From Dryas octopetala (lineage: Eukaryota; Streptophyta; Magnoliopsida; Rosales; Rosaceae), in the NCBI GenBank assembly GCA_963921425.1, contig OY992835.1, positions 9,486,001 through 9,550,000 on the forward strand: a DNA stretch of 64,000 nucleotides. Reading direction: 5' to 3'. The first letter of the stretch is position 1; the number at the start of each line of letters is the position of its first letter. A model generated the notes under the pieces. That model did not search any database. It saw only the letters and a program-made list of their open reading frames with translations, and was not told the DNA's origin. The position numbers and the translations under genes are program-made. Positions 1 through 10,990 of the stretch are shown here, in pieces.

Positions 1-1
1 C

Positions 2-109
2 GCGAGTGAAAGTGGCAGTGGAAGCGGTAGCGGAAGTGAAAGCGAGAGTGGGAGTAGCAGCAGTGATAGTGAAAGCAGTGATGGTGATGACTCCGTAAAT
101 TCTATCTAG
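2..109 (+). CDS. C-terminal end of a Ser/Gly/Glu-rich protein (partial, last exon)
   Basis: An open frame runs from the window edge to a TAG at 107-109 and encodes about 35 residues made almost only of Ser, Gly, Glu and Asp. It ends in ...DSESSDGDDSVNSI. Such acidic serine tails end several plant nuclear proteins, for example GTE-type bromodomain factors, but no diagnostic domain lies in the window, so the family is not assigned. The reading frame is supported by strict SE/SG dipeptide periodicity and an in-frame stop. The rest of the gene lies upstream of base 1. Confidence 0.6.
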   Translation, partial: ASESGSGSGSGSESESGSSSSDSESSDGDDSVNSI

Positions 110-667
110 GAGAATGAAAGCGTGCATTATTATAAAAAGAGTACATATGTAAGTACATAACCTTGTCTAGATAGAACAAAATCACCGGCCGAGTTGGGAT
201 TTAAATTTGGGATCGATGGGCTGAACTTTCAAACTATGAGAGGCTAAGGCCTGGGAGGTAGGCTGGAGATGGTAACTGGGATGGTATGAGATCAAGCTTA
301 GGAATAAATTTTTATTTTTTAATATTGGTTGACCAAGCTTAGATCATTGAATCTAATATGAAATTGACCAAGTAAAATGTATTTGTAAATTATCATGTAG
401 AGTGTACTACATTTTACAATGTATCATATGAAGGAAGATATTCTAGGGAAAAATTTGATGGAATTGCCATGTTTATTCAATTTTTTACTGTCTTTCAATT
501 TTGTCTATATCAATTCCCATTTGAAATATAATCGTTTATACAAGGATTGTAATTTCGTCCAAAGTATTTGGATGCAGGTGCAATTTACTTGTACCATGAT
601 GCATGGGTTCGCCATGTTCTATTTGTCGGCTTGAAAGCGATACTTTGAAAGAAACATAATAATAACA
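110..667. other. 3' flank of the first gene; no gene seen
   Basis: AT-rich sequence following the stop at 107-109, probably holding the 3' UTR in its first part. Short frames here have no recognisable domain. Confidence 0.4.
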
Positions 668-1080
668 GTCGATATGGATGGTACGTGCAAAAGTGAAGCG
701 AGATTGCATGGGATTGGAGCAGTAGTTCGAAACACTACGGGCGTTCTTATGGCTGCTATGGCTCTGCCGTTTGTGGGTTGTTCTGATTCCCCCTCCATTG
801 AGTTGCTTGCAATGATTCATGGACTCTGTATGCAGTGGCGGAGCCAAAATTAATTTCCATTGAGGGGTGTCAATCTTAAGTAATTAATTATACGATAAAA
901 AAAAAAAACCATATTATCCAATAACGTGCATAATATTTAGTATTGGTTCATAAATAATCCTAATACATTTGCATTCTTCCTCTACGAATTTTCTTAGTTT
1001 GAAATATTTATAATATTATTATCCCTAATATTCAAGTTTATTAGCAAAGGAGAAATGGACAGCAAGTTTCTTGGGACTTT

Positions 1081-1114
<34 letters not shown>

Positions 1115-1350
1115 CAAATAAGTGACAATAATATAGTAGAAAAACAAGCTATATCAACACAAAAGAAAAACATGAAGGAATAGCCTAACATAATAACAAG
1201 ACTTTTTTTCAAAGAGACAGGAGGGTCAACTGACTATCCTCCAGCACTGTCTATATGGCCCAGGTAGCAAGTTTTTCACATTTGATAGTGGAGAGTGATT
1301 CAATGGAAGCCACTCAATTGGTGCCGCAAGATGGGGAGTGTATGCATAAA
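668..1350 (+). pseudogene. RNase H-like (RVT_3) fragment, split by a hAT element
   Basis: The frame from 668 reads VDMDGTCKSEARLHGIGAVV and continues to SPSIELLAMIHGLCM at 832. This is the start of a plant RNase H-like (RVT_3) domain, with the first catalytic Asp in VDMDG and the Glu in IELLA. The domain resumes at 1258 as AQVASFSHLIVESDSMEATQ, which contains the VESDS motif with the next catalytic Asp. The two halves are separated exactly by the 417-bp element at 833-1249 plus one copy of its target duplication. The domain is incomplete on both sides: there is no zf-RVT upstream, and the frame runs into CCGAACC-type repeat sequence after about 1350. It is either a LINE remnant or a relic of a free-standing RNase H-like gene. 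Confidence 0.8.
833..1249. mobile_element. Non-autonomous hAT element (417 bp)
   Basis: The ends are CAGTGGCGGAG and, read from the other end, CAGTGCTGGAG: an 11-bp terminal inverted repeat (TIR) with two mismatches. It is flanked by 8-bp direct repeats TCTGTATG (825-832) and TCTATATG (1250-1257), differing at one base. An 8-bp TSD is characteristic of hAT elements. Taking out the element and one duplication restores the RNase H reading frame. There is no transposase inside. A (GA)n run lies at about 1084-1111. Confidence 0.85.
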
Positions 1351-1615
1351 CTAAGGGTGGACAAAAATGCAAAAAAACCGAGTTTTGAAACAAACCAAAC
1401 CGATATACCGAGTTTTGGACCGAACCAAGTTCCAAACCGAACAAAACCAACTGGATCATTTTGTTTGTTTTTTTTTTTTTTTTTCAGTTATCAAATCGAA
1501 CCAAATTGAAATTTTCGGTTCAGTTTTGGTTCTCAATATTACCAAACCACCACGTACTTATAATATATTAATTTTTTTATATGATTTTAATACCTATTAT
1601 AGAGTAAATTAAACC
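1345..1615. repeat. CCGAACCAAA-rich remnant, probably a truncated hAT end
   Basis: Sequence starting TAAGGGTGGACAAAAATGC is followed by dispersed CCGAAC/AACCAAA motifs. This resembles the subterminal motif-rich ends of hAT elements such as the intact one at 8949. No matching right end or TSD was found, so the boundaries are uncertain. Confidence 0.35.
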
Positions 1616-1835
1616 CTCTATTTCAATTTTATTCAATGAACTGTACTTATTTGCACAGTTTGGATGACCAAACTTTTATCGATTTGACTGATTTTTTACA
1701 AGGATGACCTTTGAGGAGAGACCTAAAATATGAACGATTTCAATCATGGAACTGCACTGTCAGGTGATACCCAGAAAGGATGTTCTTACTTTTCTTAAAG
1801 TAAGGACATCCTTACTTGAACGAGATTGGTGATTT

Positions 1836-1943
1836 ATAATACTATATAGTTTATACTATATAAGCTATAAAGTATATATAGTATACTAGTATACTATATT
1901 CAATATAGTATACTAGTATATTAATATACTATATACTAAATTA
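1836..1943. repeat. AT palindrome cluster
   Basis: Dense TATAGTATACTAG-type palindromes. A perfect 22-bp palindrome lies at 1877-1898, and a near copy follows within about 25 bp. It can form a cruciform or hairpin. No flanking TIR element was recognised. Confidence 0.6.
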
Positions 1944-2091
1944 ATTTACATCCAGTCCTGCAATGTTTGATTATATTAAATTAATTTTTTTTAATACCTA
2001 AATTAGATGTCAGTTGTATATCAGCTATAAGAATTAGACATGTAATGAGTTAGGGAGCATTGGAGCAATAATGTAAAACAATACATAAAAT

Positions 2092-2485
2092 GGATTAATG
2101 TCAATTTAGTCTACATATTATTATATTTGTATAAGTTTGGTCTTCAGACTTCTAATTTGAAAATTTTAGTCATCAGACTTTTTCAATTTTGTTAATTGAG
2201 GTTATTCAGTCAATTTACACACTTTTCGTTCAAAACTCCATTTACATAGAACCATGTGCCAATCATGTGCCCTCCTTTTTTAGGGCAGAATGGTCACTCT
2301 AAACTATACCATAACTTTACGAATGTTTTAGCCCTATACATGTTCATTTGATTTCAATCTAAATTGATTAAACAATCTTAATTGCCAAAATTGAAAAAAT
2401 TTGAGGCTTAAATTTTTTAAATTAGAAGTCTGAAAACCAAACTGATATAAGTATAATAATCTGGAGACCAAATTGGCATTAATCT
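2092..2485. mobile_element. Long-TIR MITE (about 394 bp)
   Basis: The left arm (about 2092-2185) and the reverse complement of the right arm (about 2395-2485) match over roughly 85 bp. The arms begin GGATTAATGTCAATTTAG and AGATTAATGCCAATTTGG. There is no coding capacity. The class resembles the Mutator-like MITEs elsewhere in this window, but no clean TSD can be read, so this is probably an older insertion. Confidence 0.7.
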
Positions 2486-2819
2486 GTATGGAAATAATGC
2501 AAATGAGATAATATATAAAAGCCTACAATTTTCTAGCTTATCTTCTATTATCAAACATAAAAAGAAAGAAAAATTGACATTAAGAAAAGACAAAGATTAA
2601 AGGAAAAAAGTTGAAGTAAATGATGGCAAGTGATAGGAGGAGAACATAACAATGCAGCAACAACAATAATTCAATGACAATACACTACCACTCTCCTTTC
2701 CCAAAATAATTCAACAATGCCATCTCCCCAATTATAAATAGACCAGCCTAGCATGGTTTCAAAACATTGACAATTCTCTCTATGTTGTATGCTTCTCCAG
2801 AAAATAGATTGTGGAAAGT

Positions 2820-4690
2820 CATTCATTAGGGCATCTCAAGTCATTCCTTAAAAATCTCAATTTGTAGCTCGAAATATTTTAAATGTTTATACCCTTAATG
2901 CATTCCAAATTGTACCTATTGATTTTCAAGTGCATTTTTTAACACATCCAAAGTCATACCCTTGAGTTTCTCAAGTCGTGCCTTAGAGCATCTTAAGTCG
3001 TTCATTAAGACATCTCAAGTCGTTGTTTAAGAATTTTAGTTAGTTACTCGAGACATTTTAATTATTTATACCCTTAATGCATTTCAATTTGTAGCTCGTG
3101 ACATCCCAAGTAATGTCATGACGTTTCCAATGTCATACCCTAGAGTTTCTCAAATCGTACCTTAGGGCATTTGAAGTTGTTCCTTAGGGTATCTAAAGTT
3201 ATTTCTTAAGAATTTCAGTTTGTTGCTCCAGACATTTTAAATGTTTATACCCTTGATGCATTTCAAATTGTACCTAGTGACATCCCAAGTGATGTCTTCA
3301 CGCTTGTAAGTTTTACCCTAGAGTTTCTCAAGTCGTGCTTTAGGACATATTAAATCGTTCCTTAGGGCATCCCAAGTCGTTCTTTGAGAATTTTTTTTCG
3401 TAGCTCTAAGCATTTTAAATGTTAACACCCTTAATGCATTCGAAATTGTACCAAGTAACAACATAAGCCATGTCTTGACACCTCCAAAGTCATACCTTAG
3501 GGTTTGCCAAGTCGTAACCATCTTTGGCGACGGCCACCACCGCTATCCAGACAACTCGACATGTATGTCATGGTTGGAGTTGGCTGGAGATGGCTGGCGG
3601 TGGTCGACATTTTAAACATTTATACCCTTGATGCATTTCAAATTGTACCTAGTGACATTTCAAGTCATGGTATGACGCTTCCAAAGTGATACCATAAATT
3701 TGCTTAAGTCGTTCCTTAAAGAATATTAAATCGTTTCTTAAAGCATCTGAAAAGTCGAAGTCGTTCCTTGAGATTTTCAGTTCGTAGCTCGAGACAATTT
3801 AAATTTTTATACTCTTCATGCATTTCATATTGTATCTAGTGATATCCCAAGTCAAATTTTGATGATTACAAAGTTATACCCTAGAGTTTTTTAAGTCATT
3901 TTTTAGGGCATTCCAAGTCGTTCCTTGATAATCTCAATTCGTAGCTCGAGACATTTTAAATATTTATACCATTAATGCATTCCAAATTGTACCTAGTGAC
4001 TTCAAAGTCATGTTTTGACGCTTCTAAAGTCATACACTTGAGTTTCTCAAATCGTGCGTTAGGGCATATTAATTTGTTTCTTAAGGCATCTAAAGTCGTT
4101 GTTTGAGAATTTTAGTTCGTAACTCGAGACATATTAATTTTTTATACCCTTGATGCATTTCAATTTGTACCTCGTGATATTTCAAGTCAATGTCATGACA
4201 TTTTCAATGTCATACCCTAGAGTTTTTCAAGTCGTATCTTAGGGCATTTAAAGTCGTTTCTTAGGGGTATCTAAAGTCGTTTCTTGAAAATTTCAGTTCA
4301 TTACTCCTAGCATTTTAAATGTTTATATCTTTAATACATTTCAAATTGTACCTAGTGACATCTCAAGTCATGTCTTGATGCTTCTAAGTCTTACCCTAGA
4401 GTTTCTCAAGTCGTGATTTGGGGCATATTAAGTCGTTCCTTATGGCATCCCAAGTCGTTATTTGAAAATTTATTTTCGTAACTCTAGCCATTTTAATTGT
4501 TTATACTTTTGATGCATTCAAAATTGTACCAAGTAACATCACAAGTCATGTCTTGACACCTCCAAAATCATACCCTAGAGTTTGCCAAGTCATAACAATC
4601 TCTGGTGACGGCCACCACCGCTGGTCAAACGACCCGACATGTATGTTATGGTTGGAGTTGGCTGGAGATGGCTGGCGATGGTCGTCGCTG
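2820..4690. repeat. Satellite-like tandem array, about 178-bp monomers with a 1,077-bp higher-order period
   Basis: The anchor motif CATTyCAAATTGTACC recurs at 2901, 3080, 3259, 3437, 3634, 3821, 3978, 4156, 4337 and 4515. Most steps are 178-181 bp, with others of 197, 187 and 157 bp. Monomers one to four match monomers seven to ten at a constant offset of 1,076-1,078 bp, including a unique GC-richer insert (about 3526-3612 and 4604-4690). The array is therefore one six-monomer unit plus four monomers of a second. Each monomer also holds about 20-bp subrepeats of the type AAGTCGTTCCTTAGGGCATC. No coding function is apparent. Confidence 0.85.
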
Positions 4691-5426
4691 TAGATAAGGG
4701 ATAGTGAGAATGGTTGAATGTTTGATCCTCAATTATATTTCCTTTCGGATTATGGTTTTTTTCTTGGCGGTGTCGACACTTATTTGTTTGATTCCTTTGT
4801 TCTTTAGATTAACGCATCTATTCAAGTGTATGTTGAGCTCTAGCAACTTAATGGCAAAAATTAAAAATATAGTTGGCCACATTAACTGATGTGGTATATA
4901 TACATAACTGCTATATAATGTTATCAGTTAGTTTGGTATGAATAACATTATTCTTACGGCAGTTATTAGTGTGACTAATTGTCATGAGTTCTAACTCAAG
5001 TAGTATTGGAGTGGATTAGAGAAGTACGTTTTACATTCAAATCCTACTATATGAAAAATAGTGTGGCTAATTTAGCAAAATAATAAACATGCCTGAACTC
5101 AACTTGATCCATGTCAAGAATCTGAAATTGGATCTCCAACTACAATTTTAGTTAAGAAAATTGTACTATTTCAATGGTTTTCGCTAGCTACAATCATTCC
5201 TTGTATATTTACTTAACTTAATAGGGCCTAATACTTGAAGACATCATAGCAATCCAATCCTGGCCCAACAGAATTGTGTTGAAATTAGTACGTGTAACAA
5301 AAATGAAAAGAAAAAAACTATGTTCTTCTTTCAATGGGTGATTACAACTCACAAGGGGTAAAATTCAATTCATAACTCAACAAAAGCCAAAGTTCAAACT
5401 GTGGCATGACAATCCTGGGTGTTGTA
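4691..5426. other. Intergenic, nothing recognised
   Basis: AT-rich sequence between the tandem array and the small minus-strand gene. The end nearest 5426 probably contains that gene's 3' UTR. No conserved frame or element ends were seen. Confidence 0.4.
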
Positions 5427-5612
5427 TCATTTACCATACTTCTGTCTCAGTCGTTCTCTCACAAAATCATTTCGAGCTTTGGTTCGAGCTTGCTGAGGGA
5501 CAACGTTTACATAAGAGAGATGCACACCGAAAGCAAAAAGAGCAGCAGCAGAAACAAAACACCCAACAGTCATAGCCAACTTCTTGGGTGTGGAGGGAAA
5601 GCAAGTCACCAT
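5427..5612 (-). CDS. Small single-pass membrane protein, unknown function
   Basis: A 61-residue frame starts MVTCFPSTPKKLAMTVGCFV and ends FVRERLRQKYGK. A hydrophobic segment (about residues 13-33, LAMTVGCFVSAAALFAFGVHL) follows a lysine pair. The C-terminal half is strongly basic and probably helical (QQARTKARNDFVRERLRQKYG). The composition is that of a real small plant membrane protein, possibly organellar, and not of random intergenic sequence. I do not recognise a named family. The Met at 5612 is the only one that gives the whole helix. An AG just upstream (ACAAAG before GAAATGG) could be a splice acceptor, in which case an upstream exon such as 7366-7422 would extend the N-terminus in phase 0. 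Confidence 0.65.
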   Translation of the reverse strand: MVTCFPSTPKKLAMTVGCFVSAAALFAFGVHLSYVNVVPQQARTKARNDFVRERLRQKYGK

Positions 5613-7365
5613 TTCCTTTGTAGATTGCTATATGCCAGCAAACAAGGAAGAGTTATAACATAATTATGCAATGTTTATCTCAAAAAAAATAAATGACACA
5701 AAAGCGGAATCATATGAACTTGTGTGCAGGATCAAATGTGAGTTCTCAGAATCAACATCTCTATATAGCATTTTATCATACACATAAAAGGCATTAGCTA
5801 ATACCCCATGCTTGTGTTTGAACAGTGAATTTAGCTCAGGCTAAGCTGAAAGCGCTTACAAAGTTTGAGACGATCAATTAGTTAAATATCAATTTGAAAC
5901 GGTACCTTAGATGGATGTGCTTTTAAGGATACAACACCAAAAGAGTTGGTTCTTTTATGTTGAACACAGGGTTTGAGTATTTGACTTGTAGAGTTGGGAA
6001 CACAGACACGGAGCAAAGAAGTAATTTGGGCCGTCAGCATATGCGGGATTGTTTTACTTACAAGACTTTAATTATTTATTTTCTTTCATCGCTAGGACTA
6101 ACCCCACGGCTTTGAAGACATTTTTTTTTTCATACATTATGGATTTTTTACATTTAACATTACCATTTCACCATAATATGTAAAATAAATTAATTTTAAG
6201 ATGTTCGTAATTCTTGGGTATGATTATAGGTATGCATCATGAGAAGTTTAATTCTATACAACTTGGGTGTTTTTCTCAAATCTCTCATTGTATAGTAAAA
6301 TCCATTAAATTCAAGAAAATTCTAAAATACGAACATGTATGACATGTAAATACATTTTTAACCCTTGAATTCTAATGGATTAACTTTTTCATTCTAAAAT
6401 ATAGATTAAGGGTCCGTTTGGATTCTTGAATTTGAATTTCAAATCTATGCATTTAAAATCCATTTATTTAAAACAACATAATTTCAAATCTTTAGCAATA
6501 TAGGATAAATATATAAAAATAGACAATTAAACACAAATAATTGAGGATTTTACTTGTGTGTATAAGGTTGGGGTTCAAACTCCAACAACCATATTTTGTT
6601 TTTAATTTTTGGACAAACTACAATTTAGTACTTCAAGTATATCTCATATTGCAAGTTGGTACCTCGGGTTTAAATTTCAACTTTTCAATACCTCAACTTC
6701 AATTTTTGACAAATACGTACCTCTCTTAGGCTCCCCGTCAGGAAGGCCACTAAATACTGATGTTGCATATTGTTGCCGTGACTTTAATTTATAAAATATA
6801 GTCACGTGGACAAATAAATAATAAAATAGACATAAATTATAAAAAAATACTTTAAAAACCCATAAAAACAAAAACAGCCTTGCAGATTGGTGATTTCCCA
6901 AAACACAAATTACAGTTAGTCTTTTTAACATTTCTTATTTAGAAAAAAAAATCTTATGATTTTTTTTCTCAAATAAAGCCCTTATTTTTTCTAGATAAAT
7001 TTCTTTGACTATTACCTTGTTAAAAAAAATATGTCATTTATGAGAGTATATATTCATCTCATACCTTATTATAGTATAGAATAAAGTTTGTGGAGGCTAC
7101 ATTAAGTTTTAATTATGAAATTTTTAGCATATAAAGTCGACAAATCATGACTTGACGAAGAAATAAAAATATTCTGCCAAACACTCGAAAATGGCCACTC
7201 ATCGTTTGATGCCTGATATGTGTAAAAAAAATAAAAAAATAAAAAATAATAGACCAGTATTATTAAATATGAAATTGGTACAATATTATTGAACTTTAGT
7301 TAATTTTAAAAGCCATAAGACTTTATTAGTAAATTGTAAAATTAAATATCTAAATTCTCCTATAC
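5613..7365. other. Probable intron or upstream region of the small minus-strand gene, with transposon debris
   Basis: AT-rich DNA. At about 6605-6790 there is a stretch with GTACCTC.../GTCAGGAAGGC motifs that resembles one arm of the long-TIR MITE family seen at 53535, without its partner arm. GGGTCCGTTTGGATTC at about 6411 resembles another MITE end. No coding region is supported. Confidence 0.4.
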
Positions 7366-7422
7366 CTCCTCATCGCCCTCACTAACCGCTCGGGTCGACC
7401 TGTCCCCTCGGGCCCTTTCCAT
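7366..7422 (-). CDS. Possible first coding exon of the small minus-strand gene
   Basis: On the minus strand an ATG (7422) preceded by a pyrimidine-rich leader opens MERARGDRSTRAVSEGDEE and then meets a consensus-like donor GAG|GTATAG at 7365. Unspliced, the frame stops at once. The phase is 0, which fits joining to the GAA-ATG at about 5615. Upstream on the same strand, AAG|GTACATCC (about 7578) and CTTCATTCTTCAG (about 7521) could bound a short leader intron. This is inference only; transcript data would decide it. Confidence 0.3.
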
Positions 7423-8014
7423 GTTTCAACAAAAAGCAGAACCCAGAAAAAGAAACTAACAAGCAAATGGATGGATCTGAAGCTACAAAAAGGATCAACT
7501 TCCTAGAAGCAGATCTGAAGAATGAAGTTGAAGCAAACACAATAATCAATGTAAATTAGACAGGCAGTTGTGGATGTACCTTGAGATATTTGATTGGGAA
7601 TTGGGTTTGGAGCTTCAAAGAATCGGAGATCTAATATACAGAAGAGCTTAAATTGGGTTTTGTTGGATTACGCGCTGATTTCATTGGTCAGAGATGAGAA
7701 GAATAAGAACAAAAGAAAAATCGATTCAGATTTTTGTTGGGTTATCAACTACAACGCAGGTTTCATATTCAATAAGGCTATTCAAGAATTCTTTATTTAA
7801 AGAAAGTAAGAAACACAAAAAACACAACCTGGCATCACCTTTTCCTCCGCTGCTGAAATCCAGGAGACCCGGTGGTTCTGGCGGCGCTCCCAGTTGTACC
7901 CGTTCGAATTGGTGAAGCCGTCGGCACCAGTTGGGGCTGACGGTGTCGCGCTCGTAGAGAGAGAAATAGAGTGATAGATAGAAAGAGAAAGAGAGTGACT
8001 GAAAAAAGATAGAG

Positions 8015-8049
<35 letters not shown>

Positions 8050-8060
8050 CAACTGGTGGT
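7423..8060 (-). promoter_or_regulatory. Probable 5' leader region with (CT)n microsatellite
   Basis: Read on the minus strand this is CT-rich, with a pure (CT)n tract from about 8048 to 8018 followed by pyrimidine-rich sequence, typical of plant 5' UTRs. Possible leader splice sites lie near 7578 and 7521. The longest frame here starts within the CT tract and has no recognisable domain. Confidence 0.35.
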
Positions 8061-8948
8061 GTGTTGCTGATGTGGGAGAGTGGGTTCCCGGCCGGTCGCC
8101 GGAAATGGGGAGGGAGGTGAGTGTACGGTGCTGGGTTTGGGGAGGAAGGAGGGTTTGGGGTTGCTGGGATCTCTCTTTTTTGTTTTTTTATGTGTCTTCT
8201 TTTGTTTATTTAATTATCTTTTTGCATTTTATTTGCCCAAAAAAAAAAATTATCTTTTTGCATTTTATATAATTTTAAAATGTTTTATTAGTTTTTTATT
8301 ATTTTTCGTGCATTTGGCTATTTTTAAATGTCAAGTCAATGTGTTATATTTAACGACTCTTTTTACAAAGGGTTTAACAGAAGTATTTATTTGTTCATTC
8401 GCACCGCTTTGACGCTTTCGATCGGCCTCTATCAACAAGGCATACAATTTGTTGCAAACTCACGCAATGTCCTACCACCGTGATTTAATTCCGCCAACCT
8501 TTTGTAAAGTTGGTTTGCCCGAATTACACTGAAAAATCACAAAGATTTCCTCCCAAAATATCACTTTTTTTTTATTCGCACCAAGTTTCCCATTTGGAGA
8601 CTTCTCTAGCCAAGCTCTCACTAAAGCATCATCTTCGTTTGGGAACCAAGCAAGACCTCTAATCATATTGAATTCATTAAACTTGATGAATTTGTTGTAT
8701 AAAAGAGAGAAAGATGTGAAGAAAAAACTAAGAATAATGAGGTATATATAGAAATTCTTGCTTACTAACCGTTACAAAATTAAGGGGATTTTATAAAACA
8801 AAATTCTGCATTTTCTCAAATCTTTTTGACATTTTTTCATGTTTTTATAAAGCATAAAAATAAATTTTTTATGATTTATAAAAAAATAAATAACATGGAG
8901 CGATATGGGCCATTGATTTCCAATGACCCACAAATATGAGCCGCACAT
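8061..8948. other. Intergenic, nothing recognised
   Basis: AT-rich with T-runs. A short frame on the minus strand at 8472-8666 (WFPNEDDALVRAWL...) faintly resembles a Myb/SANT-like or transposase-derived helix, but it is too short to call. Confidence 0.35.
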
Positions 8949-9693
8949 TAGGGGTGGGCACGGTACGGTATGGTACGGTATGAGCCCCATACCGATACCA
9001 TACCGAAATTTTTATTCGGTACGGTATGGACATTTTTAAAACTGGTACCATACCATACCAGTGTTCTATGAATTCGGTATGGTTTCGGTATATACCAACA
9101 TTTTAAACTTTTTTTTTTTTTTTTGTCAAAAAACAATATTTAACAACAAAAAAGAAATACTTTTTCCCAACCAAAAGATAAAACAAAACCCAACTTATAC
9201 GTTCCTTTCATTTCTGTTGTGAACTATGACCGATGGTATTGATCCTTAATTAACCATCAAACGACTAATTAAGCACATATATAATTCTAACCCAATTCAT
9301 CATCAACCAGTGTAAACACAGAATTAGAAAAGAAAGCAACTGATCATAAATCACACACCATTCTATATATACATATATATATATATCAATGCCAAAGAAC
9401 CTACAACAATGACAAAAGGAAGAGTAAAACTGTAAAACACAAGAGCAACTCAGACCCAAGTATAGAAAGCATAATAATGAAATATATATTAAATAATTAA
9501 ATTAAAAATATATCGGTACGGTACGGTATTTCACGGTATTGAAAGTTTCATATCTATACCATACCGATTTAGACTCGGTACGGTACGGTATCGGTACGGT
9601 ATATAATCGGTATTATTTTTCGGTATAACATTGACACGGTACGGTATGGTACAGGTTCGATTTCGGTATTTCGGTAGTAAATGCCCACCCCTA
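8949..9693. mobile_element. Non-autonomous hAT element (745 bp)
   Basis: Perfect terminal inverted repeats TAGGGGTGGGCA...TGCCCACCCCTA are flanked by perfect 8-bp duplications CCGCACAT (8941-8948 and 9694-9701). Both ends carry dense CGGTACGGTAT motifs in direct and inverted orientation, which are expected subterminal transposase-binding repeats. There is no transposase frame. The exact TSD suggests a fairly recent insertion. Confidence 0.95.
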
Positions 9694-9701
9694 CCGCACA
9701 T

Positions 9702-10540
9702 GCATTAAAAAATATGATCGTTTGGGCTTGTGAATTCTAGCCATTGGATCCCAACGATCTGCTCATCCTAGCCATTCAACATCTGCCCATTGTTGCACAA
9801 GTGGGTGCGTCAGAGGTGGGGCTGGGCTGCAGGTGTGTGTCAGCCACACCTTCCTCTCTCCTCCCTTTCAATTTGTGAGCCCAGTCAGATTTTGGCTTTG
9901 GCTTTCACGGGGCTGCCATATTTGGGTTTTGTTTTTGGGTTTCTCTCATTTTGGGTATCTCTCTCCGGCCCGTTGGTGATTGATTAAAGCCAAATTAAAG
10001 CCAAAATGGCAAATCCATTGTCGTAGAAGGCCTAATTTAATTAAATATAAATATATATATTAACTCTAAGTTAAATTAACATATTATAATACTTTCAAAA
10101 AGAAAATATTTGATATAAATTAATATTTTTTTTAAAATAAGAGTTAATAAAATATCTTAAATAAAATTATATAAATAAGCTCGATACAGTTCGAGTTCGT
10201 ATCGGGTTTGATTTTTTTTTTTTTTTGACTCATTTGAGCTCGGCTCGTATAAGAAACAAGTCAATCTAAGCTCAAGATCTAAAAATTTAAAACAAGCCAA
10301 ATTTGAGCACGGTGGTATTCGGCTTGACTCGGCTCGTTTACTTACATGCTAATGGCCAAATTCTATATACACTAAAAGACGTGAGAAGTGGAGCACTGTT
10401 CTTTACTGTAACTTAAGAATAGTGCTCTCCTTTTTTTGCCCATATTTTTTTTTTAGTTGGTCGGCAGTGTTATTAGTGGGGTAATTTAAGCCCTTTTGGT
10501 CATTTTGCTCCCTTTTTCCTTTTGCCCCTGCCTTTTTCAT
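9702..10540. other. Intergenic, with degenerate GGCTCG-motif repeat
   Basis: Contains GAGCTCGGCTCG and GACTCGGCTCG motifs at about 10195-10345, of the kind found near hAT ends, but without readable termini. No gene was seen. Confidence 0.35.
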
Positions 10541-10544
10541 TTTT

Positions 10545-10658
10545 TAACGAGGGCTACTATTTGCACACCCTTTCTTAAAAAAAAAAAAAAAAACTCAAGA
10601 GAAAAGACCTTATACCTCATCCATTTTTCTTTTTGCACACCCTTCCTAAACAGAAAAA

Positions 10659-10689
<31 letters not shown>

Positions 10690-10990
10690 CACCCATCATC
10701 GATCACCTCCCTCCCCACCTCTCCTCTCTCCGGCACACACCCATCCCCGACCACGCTGAGCAGCCTACCACCACTGGCGACCACCCCACCCCCTCCCTGC
10801 CCGTCTCTCTTCTCTCCCTTTCTCTCTCTTGCTCTCTCTCTTTCCCCACCCCCACTCTTTCTTCTTTTTCTTCCCTTACCCCGACCACCTCCCTCCCTCC
10901 CCCACCCCCACCCTAACCCGACCCACCCCCTCTCTCCTGCCCACTCCATAACTGCTCCTCCAGCTAGCTCACCATCGCGCGCCGGAGAGA
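10545..10990. repeat. C/T-rich low-complexity tract, possible partial copy of the 11891 element
   Basis: GGCTACTATTTGCACACCC at 10549, repeated as TTTTTGCACACCC at 10629, matches the terminal sequence of the element at 11891-13060. A(n), (AC)n and then several hundred bases of C/T-rich sequence follow. The long frames on both strands are products of this composition. The other end of the element could not be found. Confidence 0.45.

Noticed and set aside
7726-8052. 108-codon minus-strand frame starting in a CT repeat
   Set aside because: Starts in a microsatellite, has no domain and fits better as a 5' leader.
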